From: Candidatus Muiribacterium halophilum
GTDB taxonomy: Bacteria > Muiribacteriota > Muiribacteriia > Muiribacteriales > Muiribacteriaceae
Assembly (NCBI GenBank): GCA_023228995.1
Contig: JALOAD010000027.1
Location: 1-45,727 of the forward strand
Direction of reading: 5' to 3'
Length of the DNA: 45,727 nt
Shown here: in pieces, positions 9,048-18,131 of the stretch
Position numbering within the stretch: the first letter of the stretch is position 1
Layout of the letters: every line of letters begins with the position of its first letter
Notes under the pieces: generated by a model
The model's database searches: none
Told to the model about the DNA's origin: nothing
What the model saw: only the letters and a program-made list of their open reading frames with translations
Position numbers and translations under genes: made by a program

Positions 9048-9281
9048 TTTGTCCTCTAAAAAATTATATAAACTGTTTAAAAACTAACTTAAATTCATAG
9101 AAAAGTCAATTGAGACAGAAGATGGTTTATTGGGTTTGTTAGGTTTAAAATACATTGAACAATTAGAGGTTAGTATGACTTTGTTAATATTAGCGAAATA
9201 GATTTAAAGCTTTTCCCCTCTCACTATTTCACTACTTACAACTTCACAGATTTTTATACTTCTCGATTTGCTTCAAAAAAC

Positions 9282-9358
9282 TGGTACTCCCAACTGGAGT
9301 CGAACCAGTGACCTTCGGATTAGGAATCCGACGCTCTATCCTTCTGAGCTATGGGAGC
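9282..9358 (-). tRNA. tRNA-Arg (anticodon CCT)
   Basis: Read on the minus strand, the acceptor stem GCTCCCA pairs with TGGGAGT. The D arm is GCTC/GAGC, the anticodon stem TCGGA/TCCGA encloses TTCCTAA (anticodon CCT, reading AGG), and the T arm contains GGTTCGACTCC. The 3' CCA is encoded in the DNA. The gene sits 9 bases downstream of the nifS stop and is probably cotranscribed or processed from that transcript. Confidence 0.95.
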
Positions 9359-9367
9359 ACAAAATTT

Positions 9368-10540
9368 TTAATTCTTATATAATGGAGATAACATCCTAAG
9401 TTTTTCTATAACTTCTTTAATTTTTGGCTTTGCATATTCGATTTCTTCCCAAGTGTTTTGAATACCTAATGAAAATCTAACACTCGAATGTGCAAGTTCT
9501 ATTCTTTTACCTAGAGCAATAAGAACATGAGATGGGTCGAGTGAATCAGAATTACATGCTGAACCAGTAGAAACATATATACCATAATAATTAAGTCTTA
9601 ATAATATAGCTTCACCTTCTACAAAATCAAATGAAATATTCGATGTATTATCTAATCTACTATCAATATTTCCATTAACATAAGTATGTGGAATGTTTTT
9701 TAAAATATATTCTTCAAGTGAATCTCTCATTTTTTTTATTTCTTTCCATCTTCCAATGTTTTGTATGTGATGATTTAAAGCAGCACCCATAGATATTATT
9801 CCAACACTGTTTTCAGTTCCAGCTCTAAGCATACCTTCTTGATGACCGCCATGAATAAGAGGACATACAGTTCCTTTTTTTCTCATATAAAGACCACCAG
9901 TACCTTTCAAAGCATTAAACTTATGACCTGAAAAAGTTAAAAAATCTATATTAAGTTCATCAACATCTATGAATTCTTTGCCAAAAACCTGAACTGAATC
10001 TGTGTGAAATGGAATGTTTTTATCTTTTGCAATTTGACCTATTTCTTTTATTTTTTGTATTGTACCAATCTCGTTATTTGCAAATAAAATTGATATAAGT
10101 CTTGTTTCCGGTCTTATACTTTTTTTTAATTCTTCTAAATCTATCATGCCTTTTTCATCAACTTTTAAATAAGTTACTTTTGCTCCATTTCCTTCAACAC
10201 ACTTACATGTATTAAGAACAGAAGGGTGTTCTATGGCTGTAGTTATTATATGAGGTTGATTACCTGTATTGCATGAAGTACACATAGCTCCGCATGTAGT
10301 TGTGCTTTTTATTATAAGATTATTAGCTTCTGAAGCTCCACTTGTAAAATAAATTTGTCCTGGTTCTGCCTTTATATAATTTGCAATAAGACTTCTTGTC
10401 CCTTCAATCTGATTTCTAACTGTTTTTCCATAATCATGTTTTGAAGAAGCATTACCATAATATTCAAGAGAATTGATAACCTGTTCTTTTACTTCAGGTA
10501 TCAATGGAGTTGTAGCATTATTATCAAAATACACTTTCAT
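9368..10540 (-). CDS. nifS: Cysteine desulfurase NifS/IscS family with extra Cys cluster
   Basis: This PLP enzyme mobilises sulfur from L-cysteine for Fe-S cluster assembly. It has the PLP Lys207 (FSGHKF), His105 (IEHPSV), Asp181/Gln184 (HTDSVQ) and the catalytic Cys329 (STGSACNS). I start it at the ATG at 10540, because GGAG lies 8 bases upstream. The in-frame GTG at 10549 overlaps that ribosome binding site. At 390 residues it is of normal length. It carries an unusual insertion with C83-x3-C87-x2-C90 before the conserved HIITT strand, and C112-x-C114 shortly after. It is coupled to nifU, which lies 14 bases upstream. Confidence 0.93.
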   Translation of the reverse strand: MKVYFDNNATTPLIPEVKEQVINSLEYYGNASSKHDYGKTVRNQIEGTRSLIANYIKAEPGQIYFTSGASEANNLIIKSTTTCGAMCTSCNTGNQPHIITTAIEHPSVLNTCKCVEGNGAKVTYLKVDEKGMIDLEELKKSIRPETRLISILFANNEIGTIQKIKEIGQIAKDKNIPFHTDSVQVFGKEFIDVDELNIDFLTFSGHKFNALKGTGGLYMRKKGTVCPLIHGGHQEGMLRAGTENSVGIISMGAALNHHIQNIGRWKEIKKMRDSLEEYILKNIPHTYVNGNIDSRLDNTSNISFDFVEGEAILLRLNYYGIYVSTGSACNSDSLDPSHVLIALGKRIELAHSSVRFSLGIQNTWEEIEYAKPKIKEVIEKLRMLSPLYKN

Positions 10541-10554
10541 AGAAAACACTCCTT

Positions 10555-11124
10555 TTATTTTTCTGAATATTTATCCAGTATTTTCTGTATGTTTGCAATA
10601 CATCTTTCTCCGCCACATGCACCTGTTGCTGCCCCAGTTTTTTCTTTAACATCTTCTAAAGTAAAAGCTCCATGAGATACAGCATGTTCTATAGTCTTTC
10701 TATCAATTCCCATACAATGACAAATTATTTCATTTTCTTCTTTTCTTTCTATTCCAAGATAATCATCTAATGCTGCATTGATTGCATCAGCCGCAAGTAC
10801 TGAGCAATGTAATTTTTGCTTAGGCAGTCCTCCTAATGCATCTACTATTGCTTTATTTGTAATTTCTCTTGCTTCATCTATATGTTTTCCTATTATAAGA
10901 TCAGTTGCAATTGAAGAAGTAGCTATAGCTGCTCCACATCCGAAAGTTTTAAATTTTGCATCTTTTATAATACCGTTTTCATCAATATCTAGAAATATCT
11001 TCATCATATCGCCACATGCTGCATTTCCAACTTCTCCAGTTCCAGAAGGTTTATCAATTTCTCCAACATGTCTTGGATTCATAAAGTGATCCATTACTTT
11101 TTCGTTATAATCTCCGTTATTCAT
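10555..11124 (-). CDS. nifU: NifU-like Fe-S scaffold (IscU domain plus Bfd-type [2Fe-2S] domain)
   Basis: Residues 1-125 form an IscU scaffold with its three cluster ligands in GNAACGD, FGCGAA and LHCSVLA, and the neighbouring Asp. Residues 135-185 form a Bfd-like domain with CHC and GACGGERC, expected to hold a permanent [2Fe-2S] cluster. The C-terminal Nfu domain of full NifU is absent, so this is the short two-domain form common in anaerobes. It receives sulfur from NifS, encoded directly downstream. AGGAGG precedes the ATG by 4 bases. A promoter with a palindrome over its -10 element lies just upstream. Confidence 0.93.
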   Translation of the reverse strand: MNNGDYNEKVMDHFMNPRHVGEIDKPSGTGEVGNAACGDMMKIFLDIDENGIIKDAKFKTFGCGAAIATSSIATDLIIGKHIDEAREITNKAIVDALGGLPKQKLHCSVLAADAINAALDDYLGIERKEENEIICHCMGIDRKTIEHAVSHGAFTLEDVKEKTGAATGACGGERCIANIQKILDKYSEK

Positions 11125-11145
11125 AAAACCTCCTAAATTTTTTCT

Positions 11146-11183
11146 GGTATTCTTATAATAATACCATTTTAGATTTTGTTCAA
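11146..11183 (-). promoter_or_regulatory. nifU-nifS promoter with palindromic operator
   Basis: On the minus strand, TTGAAC (11178-11183) and TATTAT (11155-11160) are separated by 17 bases. The -10 lies inside a 20-bp palindrome, GGTATTCTTATAATAATACC on the plus strand (11146-11165), with nine of ten positions matching between half-sites. A dimeric repressor bound there would block RNA polymerase. An Fe-S or Rrf2/IscR-type regulator is a reasonable guess, but no regulator gene lies in the window. Confidence 0.55.
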
Positions 11184-11265
11184 TAAATTAAATTTTCAAT
11201 ATATTATCAACATGTTATATTTATATCCTACCATTTTAGTAGCGTTTTATCAAAATATTTTAAAT

Positions 11266-12225
11266 TTATTTTTTTAATAGCATATATAAAAAGAATGTAG
11301 CACCTAAAAGAGAAGTTACAATACCAACCGGTATCTGATTTGTTGAAAAAAGACTTCTTGATAAAGCATCACAAAAAACTAAAAAAGCTCCTCCTCCAAT
11401 TATTGATGCAATTCCTAATATATTATGTTTATAACCAAATACTAATCTTAATATATGAGGGACCATAAGACCTATAAAACCTATTGGTCCACATATTGAC
11501 ACAACAGCTCCAACAGCAATTGATATAAGTATAAAAAATCTGTTTTCTATTTTTGCAACATCAACACCTTTGGTATGTGCTAATTCATTTCCATATAACA
11601 TTATATCTAACTCTCTTGAATATGAAAAAACAACATATATAACAATAATAAAAAATGGAAACATTTTAAGCACTGGTTCCATATCAAGAAGATCTAAAGA
11701 ACCCATTGTCCATCTTGCAAGTTTAAATGAATGTGTTATATCTCCTATATACTGAAGTACCATAATCATACTTGTACAAATAAAATTAAATGCTATCCCT
11801 GCGAGCAATATTGTAAACCTTGAATCTGATCTTTTAATTGCAAAGACACTTTTAATAAATATCAAAGATAATAATGCTCCTGAAAATGCCCCTACAAATT
11901 CCCATGAAAAATATGGAATTCTAAATGCTGGTTGAAATTTTATAAAAAATGCAGCTCCTAAAGAAGCTCCTGATGCTATTCCTAATGTATAAGGAGAAGC
12001 TAATTCATTTTGAAATATTGTTTGAAATGATAATCCACCAAGTGCAAGTATTGTTCCTGCAAAAAATCCTAGTAAAACTCTTGATAATCTAAAATTAAAA
12101 AATACAGCAATATCATTTTCATTTGAAAAATCCAGCTTATCTCCTGCAAAAAGTCCAAAATATATTGAAAAGCCCAGAAATAACAATAATAAAAAGAATT
12201 TTTTATTTAAATTGACGGAATACAT
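11266..12225 (-). CDS. FecCD/BtuC-type ABC transporter permease
   Basis: This 319-residue polytopic membrane protein has about 9-10 hydrophobic segments. It carries FecCD-family signatures: RLSRVLLGFFAGTILALGG, ELASPYTLGIASGAS and GPIGFIGLMVPHILR, the last containing the loop that contacts the ATPase. These permeases import iron-siderophores, haem or cobalamin. The gene overlaps the upstream ATPase gene by 19 bases, so the two are made together. No substrate-binding lipoprotein gene is adjacent, so the ligand cannot be inferred. Confidence 0.9.
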   Translation of the reverse strand: MYSVNLNKKFFLLLLFLGFSIYFGLFAGDKLDFSNENDIAVFFNFRLSRVLLGFFAGTILALGGLSFQTIFQNELASPYTLGIASGASLGAAFFIKFQPAFRIPYFSWEFVGAFSGALLSLIFIKSVFAIKRSDSRFTILLAGIAFNFICTSMIMVLQYIGDITHSFKLARWTMGSLDLLDMEPVLKMFPFFIIVIYVVFSYSRELDIMLYGNELAHTKGVDVAKIENRFFILISIAVGAVVSICGPIGFIGLMVPHILRLVFGYKHNILGIASIIGGGAFLVFCDALSRSLFSTNQIPVGIVTSLLGATFFLYMLLKK

Positions 12226-12944
12226 ATAAATTTATCCTGCCTTTTTTCAATTAAAAAATCAATATTATATACTTCTTTAAGAATATTTTTATCTAAAAAA
12301 GTAGCAACTTCTGATTTTTTAATAATAGTCCCTTTACTCATGGCAATTATATTATCACAATTATTAAGAATATGATTAAGATCATGGCTTATAAGAACTA
12401 TAGTAATATTATTATTAGAACATATTTCTTTTAAAGTCTTATAAAATTCAACTGAACTTCCAGGATCAAGTGCTGATGCTGGTTCATCAAGAAGCCATAT
12501 AGAACTTCCCTGCACTATAGCGGAAGCAAGCATTATTTTTTGAAATTCGCCACCTGATAATATCTTTAGATTTTTATTGACATAGTTTTGCATATTGATT
12601 TTTTCAAGAGCATTATTGATTATATTATTACAATTTTTAATATTTTCATTATATGAATATCTTGAAAAAAACAGAAAATCACGAACTGATATATCATAAT
12701 TAATAAATGTTTTTTGCGGAATATAACATAATATAGTAGCAAGTTCTCGAAAAGATAAATTTTTAAGATTTTTACCTTTTATAAATATTTCACCTGAATA
12801 ATTTTTGTTTATACCTGAAATACATTTTACAAGAGTTGATTTTCCAGCTCCATTAGCTCCTATCAAACCAATAATTCCACTTTCAATTTTTACATTAATA
12901 TTATTTAAAATTTCTTTATAATTTAAATCTGTAATTTCAATCAT
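12207..12944 (-). CDS. ABC transporter ATPase, FecE/BtuD type
   Basis: This 245-residue ATPase has Walker A GANGAGKST (29-37), a Q-loop in CYIPQK, signature LSGGEFQK, Walker B IWLLDEP, D-loop SALD and switch His in ISHDL. It energises the FecCD-type permease encoded downstream by a 19-base overlap. The start is preceded by AGAAGG at about 11 bases. It lies 35 bases after the polC stop, so read-through from polC is possible. Confidence 0.92.
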   Translation of the reverse strand: MIEITDLNYKEILNNINVKIESGIIGLIGANGAGKSTLVKCISGINKNYSGEIFIKGKNLKNLSFRELATILCYIPQKTFINYDISVRDFLFFSRYSYNENIKNCNNIINNALEKINMQNYVNKNLKILSGGEFQKIMLASAIVQGSSIWLLDEPASALDPGSSVEFYKTLKEICSNNNITIVLISHDLNHILNNCDNIIAMSKGTIIKKSEVATFLDKNILKEVYNIDFLIEKRQDKFICIPSI

Positions 12945-12979
12945 TAATATTTAAACCTTCTGATTATCGGATATTATCT

Positions 12980-15900
12980 TTAAAAAAGCATTAATGTATC
13001 ACATTCAGGAATTTCATCCATACATCCTTTTTCTTTAAGAAGAGACATGACATTTTTATTTAAACTACATCTTTGTGCAAGATCTTCCTGAGTTCTAAAC
13101 GGTTTTTTTAATCTTTCTTCCACAATTTTCATTGCTGCTTTTTCTCCAAGACCATCAAGAGCAATCAGAGGGCATCTTAACATATTTTCTCCTTCACGAT
13201 TAAATCTTGAATAATCTGATTTATTAAGATCAATATCAATGAATTTTATACCTTTATCAATAGCTTCAAGTGCTACTTCAAGATAAGAAACTGTGCTTTT
13301 TTCTGTATGAGTAAGCTCTTTCATAGATGTCATAGTTGCAATTTTATCTTCTATATAACTTTTTCCTCTTACTAAATCAGTTGAATTCACTCCATTAAAT
13401 GCTCTTACCCCAAAATAAGCTGAGTAAAATTCTCTTGGATAATTAACTTTAAACCATGCAATTCTATAAGCCATGACAACATAAGCAACAGCATGAGCTT
13501 TAGGAAACATATATTTTATTTTTTTGCATGAACCAATATACCATTCAGGAACTTTATGCTTTTTCATATCTTGTTCCATCTCAGGTTTAAGACCTTTCCC
13601 TTTTCTTACATGCTCCATAATATCAAAAGAAGCTTTTTTTTCTAATCCTTTGTTTATAAGATAATTCATAATATCATCTCTAACTGAGATAACACTTGAA
13701 AGATCACATGTATTCTGTCTTATTAGTTCTTGAGCATTATTAGTCCAAACATCTGTTCCATGAGAAAGTCCTGAAATTCTTATAAGCTCGGTGAATTTTG
13801 TAGGATTTGTATCTTCAAGCATTCTTTTAACAAAACTTGTACCAAACTCAGGTATTGCAGTTGATTTTATATCTGTAAACAAACTCATTGTTTCTTTATC
13901 ATCAAGAGGAATATCAAATATATTAACATTAGTCATTTCTACAAGATGTTTGATTATTGTAGGATCATCATGCCCAAGCATATCAAGTTTAACTAACTGA
14001 GCATCCATTACATGATAATCAAAATGAGTTGTTACAACTCCTGAATTTTTTTTATTAGCTGGAAAATTTATAGGAGAAAAATCAAATATTTCTTTATTTG
14101 TAGGAACTACAATAACACCACCTGGATGCTGTCCTGTTGTTTTTTTAACACCTTCAATACCTTTAAGCATTCTGTATTCTTCGGATTTTTTAATACCTTT
14201 ATAACCTGTATTGCTATTATCATCCGATAGACTTTCCATATATTTATTAAGATACATACCACATTGCCCAGCTTTAAGAACTGATATAGTTCCAGCTTTA
14301 AAACACTGTGTTTCACCAAATAATTCTTCAACATATTTATGTATTTTAGATTGATATTCACCTGAAAAGTTAAGATCAATATCTGGAACTTTATCTCCAA
14401 AAAATCCCATGAAAACCTGAAAAGGTATATTAAAACCATCTTTTATAAGTTTTTCACCACATTGAGGACAGTTTTTATCTTCTAAATCCACGCCTACTAT
14501 ATCTATATCTTCAAAAAACTCAGAAAATTTACATTTTTTACAAATATAATGTGCTGGAAGAGGATTTACCTCTGTAACATTTGAAAATCTTGCTACAACA
14601 GAAGAGCCTACCGAACCTCTTGAACCAACAATATAACCATCATCAAGAGATTTTTTGACAATTAAATGTGCAAGATAAAAAAGAGTAGAAAACTGATATT
14701 TAATAATTGAATCAAGTTCAAGTTTTAATCTAGCTTCAATAACTTCTGGGAGTTTTTCACCATATCTTTCTTTTGCATTAAAATAAACCATCTCAACAAG
14801 CATTTCTTCAGCATTATCAATTGAAGGTGGATAAAAACCATCTGGAATAGGTTTAAATTCTTCTATTTCATCAACTATTTTATTAGGATTATCAATACAT
14901 ACTTCTTCAGCTTTTTCTTTTCCAAGATAAGCAAATTCTTCTATCATTTCATTAGTTGTCCTAAAATAAAGCTCAGGTTGAAACATAAAATCTTTAAAAC
15001 CTTTATTTGCAAGTAAAATTTTTCTATACTCACCATCTTGAGGTTCAATAAAATGTGAATCACAAGTTGCAACAACAGGTTTACCCAATTCTTCACCAAG
15101 ATCTACAATTTTTTGGTTAATATCAATAAGAGTTTGTTTTGAAGGAACTTTTCCATCTCTTACAAGAAACATATTGTTTGTAATTGGCTGTATTTCAAGA
15201 AAATCGTATTTTAAAGCAATGTTTTTAATAATTTCATCTTCTTTTTTGTTAAGAATTGCAGTAAAAAGTTCTCCAGCTTCACAAGCTGAACCAAGAATAA
15301 GACCTTCTCTATACTTTGCAAGTTCAGATTCAAGTATAAGAGGTTTATAATAAAAATTATTTATATGAGAATAAGAAACAAGTTTATACAAGTTTTTTCT
15401 TCCAATATCATTTTTTACAAGTATTATTATATGATGGGTTTTTTCTCTTGCACCTTTTTGATTAAATTTTTCCTCATCGCCAACATAAAGATAACCTTCC
15501 ATTCCAAACACTGGTTTTATATTATTTGCTTTACAAGCTTTATAAAAAACAGGAAATCCCTGAACAACACCATGATCTGTAATTGCAAGTGCTTTATGTC
15601 CCCAAAAAGCAGCAAGCTCAACCATTTCAGTAATGTCAGCAACTGCATCATCCATGCTCATTTTTGTATGACAATGAAGTTCTACTCTTTTTTTAGAATA
15701 ATTATCAACTCGTCTTTCTGGCTCTGTTTTTTCAACAGAATCAAGCCATAAAACCTGTTCTTTTATATAATCATCATATTTAATCTGTCCTTTTACAATA
15801 CTCCACTCACCTTCATCTATAACTTTTTTATCACTTTTACTAAAAGATTTTATTATAAGAGCACCTGTATTGTCTTTAATAACAAGTGTATGTATAAATT

Positions 15901-16666
15901 TACCACTTTTAGTATTTCTAATATCATCATAAAAAATAATTTTACCTTTAAGCTGTACAAAATCTCCTTCAGATGCCTTGCATATATTTTTTTCCTGATA
16001 ATTTTTTTTAAAATTTTTTTTACCAGTACTCCATGTTTTAGGTTTTGATGAATTTTGTGAATAACTATTATTTTTATTATTATAATCTGTTTTATTTACA
16101 GTTTTATCTTCCTTAATAACTTCAGGTTCATTTCTTTTTGCATCCATTTTATTAAATATTTCTGAATCATCAAAAGGTTCAAAAACTATTTTCCAATTAT
16201 CAAAACCAGTTTGTTTATAAAGAACATCTTTAACTCTTTTTTTAATTTTTTCTGAATATGGATTTATTGTATTAAAATATTTTTTACCAATATTAATTAT
16301 AATATCATTTGAAAGAATATTGACATCTCTACAGAAATCTCTAAACAACAAAGTTCTTCCATTAATACCAGAAATAACATCAAATATATTTTTTTTTAAA
16401 TCTTCTTGATTTATTTTTTTGTAATCAGATATAAGATTTATATTAATATCAACTTCTTCTGATTTAACAGGAAAAACTTTAAGAAAATTATGTTGAATTA
16501 TATTAAGATCAAAAGTTTCACGATTTTTCTCATCTGAAAAAATATTAAATTTTATATGTCCATCTTTTGAATTTAATATTATCTCGTGTTTATAAATTCT
16601 AGAAAAAAGTTTTCCTGTAATTTCTTTTAAATGATCATCTTCAAGTTCAATTCTAAAACTACCCAA
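12980..16666 (-). CDS. polC: DNA polymerase III alpha subunit, PolC type, without exonuclease insert
   Basis: This is the replicative polymerase. Domain order is an N-terminal domain (1-170), a Lys/Asn-rich linker (175-230), an OB fold (233-310), a PHP domain (328-540), and palm, thumb and fingers. PolC hallmarks are the Zn site C709-x2-C712 and C733-x2-C736, GSRGSVGSS (681-689), catalytic PDIDLNF (761-767), and later HPGG and KLDMLGHDD. Canonical PolC is about 1440 residues, with a DEDDh exonuclease inserted in PHP. Here, at 1228 residues, PHP runs straight from GMEGYL (388-393) to KTHHIIIL and no exonuclease motif is visible anywhere. The PHP metal ligands look complete (HCH, TDH, E390, HH, C, CDSH). 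The start is TTG at 16666 with GAGGG 6 bases upstream. It follows a STAS gene by 64 bases. Confidence 0.93.
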   Translation of the reverse strand: MGSFRIELEDDHLKEITGKLFSRIYKHEIILNSKDGHIKFNIFSDEKNRETFDLNIIQHNFLKVFPVKSEEVDININLISDYKKINQEDLKKNIFDVISGINGRTLLFRDFCRDVNILSNDIIINIGKKYFNTINPYSEKIKKRVKDVLYKQTGFDNWKIVFEPFDDSEIFNKMDAKRNEPEVIKEDKTVNKTDYNNKNNSYSQNSSKPKTWSTGKKNFKKNYQEKNICKASEGDFVQLKGKIIFYDDIRNTKSGKFIHTLVIKDNTGALIIKSFSKSDKKVIDEGEWSIVKGQIKYDDYIKEQVLWLDSVEKTEPERRVDNYSKKRVELHCHTKMSMDDAVADITEMVELAAFWGHKALAITDHGVVQGFPVFYKACKANNIKPVFGMEGYLYVGDEEKFNQKGAREKTHHIIILVKNDIGRKNLYKLVSYSHINNFYYKPLILESELAKYREGLILGSACEAGELFTAILNKKEDEIIKNIALKYDFLEIQPITNNMFLVRDGKVPSKQTLIDINQKIVDLGEELGKPVVATCDSHFIEPQDGEYRKILLANKGFKDFMFQPELYFRTTNEMIEEFAYLGKEKAEEVCIDNPNKIVDEIEEFKPIPDGFYPPSIDNAEEMLVEMVYFNAKERYGEKLPEVIEARLKLELDSIIKYQFSTLFYLAHLIVKKSLDDGYIVGSRGSVGSSVVARFSNVTEVNPLPAHYICKKCKFSEFFEDIDIVGVDLEDKNCPQCGEKLIKDGFNIPFQVFMGFFGDKVPDIDLNFSGEYQSKIHKYVEELFGETQCFKAGTISVLKAGQCGMYLNKYMESLSDDNSNTGYKGIKKSEEYRMLKGIEGVKKTTGQHPGGVIVVPTNKEIFDFSPINFPANKKNSGVVTTHFDYHVMDAQLVKLDMLGHDDPTIIKHLVEMTNVNIFDIPLDDKETMSLFTDIKSTAIPEFGTSFVKRMLEDTNPTKFTELIRISGLSHGTDVWTNNAQELIRQNTCDLSSVISVRDDIMNYLINKGLEKKASFDIMEHVRKGKGLKPEMEQDMKKHKVPEWYIGSCKKIKYMFPKAHAVAYVVMAYRIAWFKVNYPREFYSAYFGVRAFNGVNSTDLVRGKSYIEDKIATMTSMKELTHTEKSTVSYLEVALEAIDKGIKFIDIDLNKSDYSRFNREGENMLRCPLIALDGLGEKAAMKIVEERLKKPFRTQEDLAQRCSLNKNVMSLLKEKGCMDEIPECDTLMLF

Positions 16667-16730
16667 ATCAATCCCTCTCTCATAAAATACTATTTTTTAT
16701 TAGCAACTTTAAAATCACAACAAAAGTTTT

Positions 16731-17030
16731 TTAATATATCTCAAAAAACTTATCAAGTTTTGTGAGTTTAAATAATTTCAGAATTTTTGCCGGAGTATGA
16801 ACTATTCTAAGATTACTATTATAAGAATAAATTTCTTTGAGTTTAGCTACAAGTCCACCCATTCCAGCCGAATCAATATATGTAACATTTTCAAAATCAA
16901 GTATATAATCAATATTTTCTGCAATATTTTCATTAATCATAGCAGAAATCTGATCAAAATTATTTATTGTTATTTCTCCATCAATTTTTATAATAATATC
17001 TTCTTCTTTTTTTTCTAAAACAAGATTCAT
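16731..17030 (-). CDS. STAS-domain anti-sigma factor antagonist
   Basis: This is a 99-residue single STAS domain of the SpoIIAA/RsbV type. The conserved phosphorylation site is Ser54 in YIDSAGMGGL. Such proteins, when unphosphorylated, bind an anti-sigma kinase and free a sigma factor or other partner. No kinase or phosphatase partner is encoded in the window. The gene lies 22 bases downstream of the intein-like gene and 64 bases upstream of polC, so all three may share a transcript. Confidence 0.88.
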   Translation of the reverse strand: MNLVLEKKEEDIIIKIDGEITINNFDQISAMINENIAENIDYILDFENVTYIDSAGMGGLVAKLKEIYSYNSNLRIVHTPAKILKLFKLTKLDKFFEIY

Positions 17031-17052
17031 ATAAATTCCTCTTTAATTTTTA

Positions 17053-18114
17053 TCAACAATACAATACTACATCATTAACAATACAATTTCTAAGATTTTC
17101 AATTTCAAGAGAAAACACATCACCATCAAAATCTCTTGTTGCAACTTTTTCAACTTGTTTTTCTGTTATCTTTTTTTCTTTTTTGTTAAAAAGCGGTAAT
17201 ACCATAGTTTTTTTAATATGACTTGCAGGAAAATAAAAAAATGGAGTTGCTGGTGTAAGCTGTGATCTTTTTATTATTTCAAGTTCTTCAAAACTTGCAA
17301 GCACATTTGCAAAATTAATAAGTTCATCATAATCACTTCTTACAGTATTAATATTCCATGCACTTCTATTTCCAGGATCCATTATACTTGTTTTACCATA
17401 AGAAATCTTGTTATGATCAACATTTACATAAATTCTATGAGAATGCCATTCTTCTTCTTCTTTTTTATCTTTATCACCAAACATTATTAATGTTAAAAGC
17501 TTAGTTCCAAATTTTTTATTAGGTGCAATATAATAAGGATAATCTCTAAACATATTAAGTTCTTCAAACACCTTGAGACTTCTTTCTTCAGTCTCAATTA
17601 TTTCAAAAACTTTATCAATTGAATCTTGAGAAAAATTAAATTTATCATTTTTTACCTCAAAATCAACCATAGGAATACCAAATCTGTATGAATAAAGATG
17701 CTGAAAAAAAACCGCTTCTCCTTCATCACAGCTTATATCAAGTATCCAATATTTATCATCATAATTTAAATTATGTTTATTAAGTCCTCTAATATCTGTT
17801 TCAAGTCCAATTCTCCAGCCTTTTTCTTGTCTATAAATCATTACAATATAATAAGTATTTACAGAAGTATCAAACTTTGAAAAACAAATATGTTTCTGAG
17901 GAAGTGTAATATGTTTTTTGCTATCAATATTAATTTTTACACAATTACCAGAATATTTCTGTTTTTTTATTTTTCTAATCTTAGATATGGCTGTATTTCC
18001 CCAACCTGCCGCACAAATGATTTTGTCATTTTCTTTCAAATCCTCAACAGGAAGATACCCGTTTTCGGTCAGAACATCATTTCCGGCTGGAATTCCTTCA
18101 AAAATCTCTGACAT
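17053..18114 (-). CDS. Free-standing intein-like (Hint plus endonuclease-like) protein
   Basis: This is a 353-residue protein that looks like an entire intein without exteins. The N-terminal Hint block is GIPAGNDVLTENGYLPVEDL (7-26), followed by NDKIICAAG and the block B region LPQKHICF with His75. The C-terminal block is VFSLEIENLRNCIVNDVVLYC. The middle (85-300) contains GWRIGLETDIRG, YSYRFGIPMVDF, LTLIMFGD, RSDYDE and FFYFPASHI. From memory this order resembles inteins found in UvrD-type helicases. Splicing residues are lost: Cys1 is Gly7, and the terminal His-Asn is Tyr-Cys. I chose the ATG at 18114 (GGAGG 4 bases upstream) over the TTG at 18141. The function of a free copy is unknown. 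It lies in an operon with a STAS gene. Confidence 0.6.
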   Translation of the reverse strand: MSEIFEGIPAGNDVLTENGYLPVEDLKENDKIICAAGWGNTAISKIRKIKKQKYSGNCVKINIDSKKHITLPQKHICFSKFDTSVNTYYIVMIYRQEKGWRIGLETDIRGLNKHNLNYDDKYWILDISCDEGEAVFFQHLYSYRFGIPMVDFEVKNDKFNFSQDSIDKVFEIIETEERSLKVFEELNMFRDYPYYIAPNKKFGTKLLTLIMFGDKDKKEEEEWHSHRIYVNVDHNKISYGKTSIMDPGNRSAWNINTVRSDYDELINFANVLASFEELEIIKRSQLTPATPFFYFPASHIKKTMVLPLFNKKEKKITEKQVEKVATRDFDGDVFSLEIENLRNCIVNDVVLYC

Positions 18115-18131
18115 ATAGCCTCCAAAATTTG

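Noticed and set aside
9048-9281. Possible gene or RNA upstream of pulA
   Set aside because: No frame, hairpin or convincing promoter beyond a TTGACT without a good -10 at 17 bases. Nothing was called.
10540-10549. GTG start for nifS at 10549
   Set aside because: The GTG overlaps the GGAG ribosome binding site. The ATG at 10540 gives the normal family N-terminus (MKVYFDNNAT).
10540-10562. The same leader, GGAGTGTTTTCT before ATG/GTG, at nifS and rpoD (20619-20634)
   Set aside because: Only 12-14 bases, mostly ribosome binding site plus T-rich spacer. Chance is likely in this base composition.
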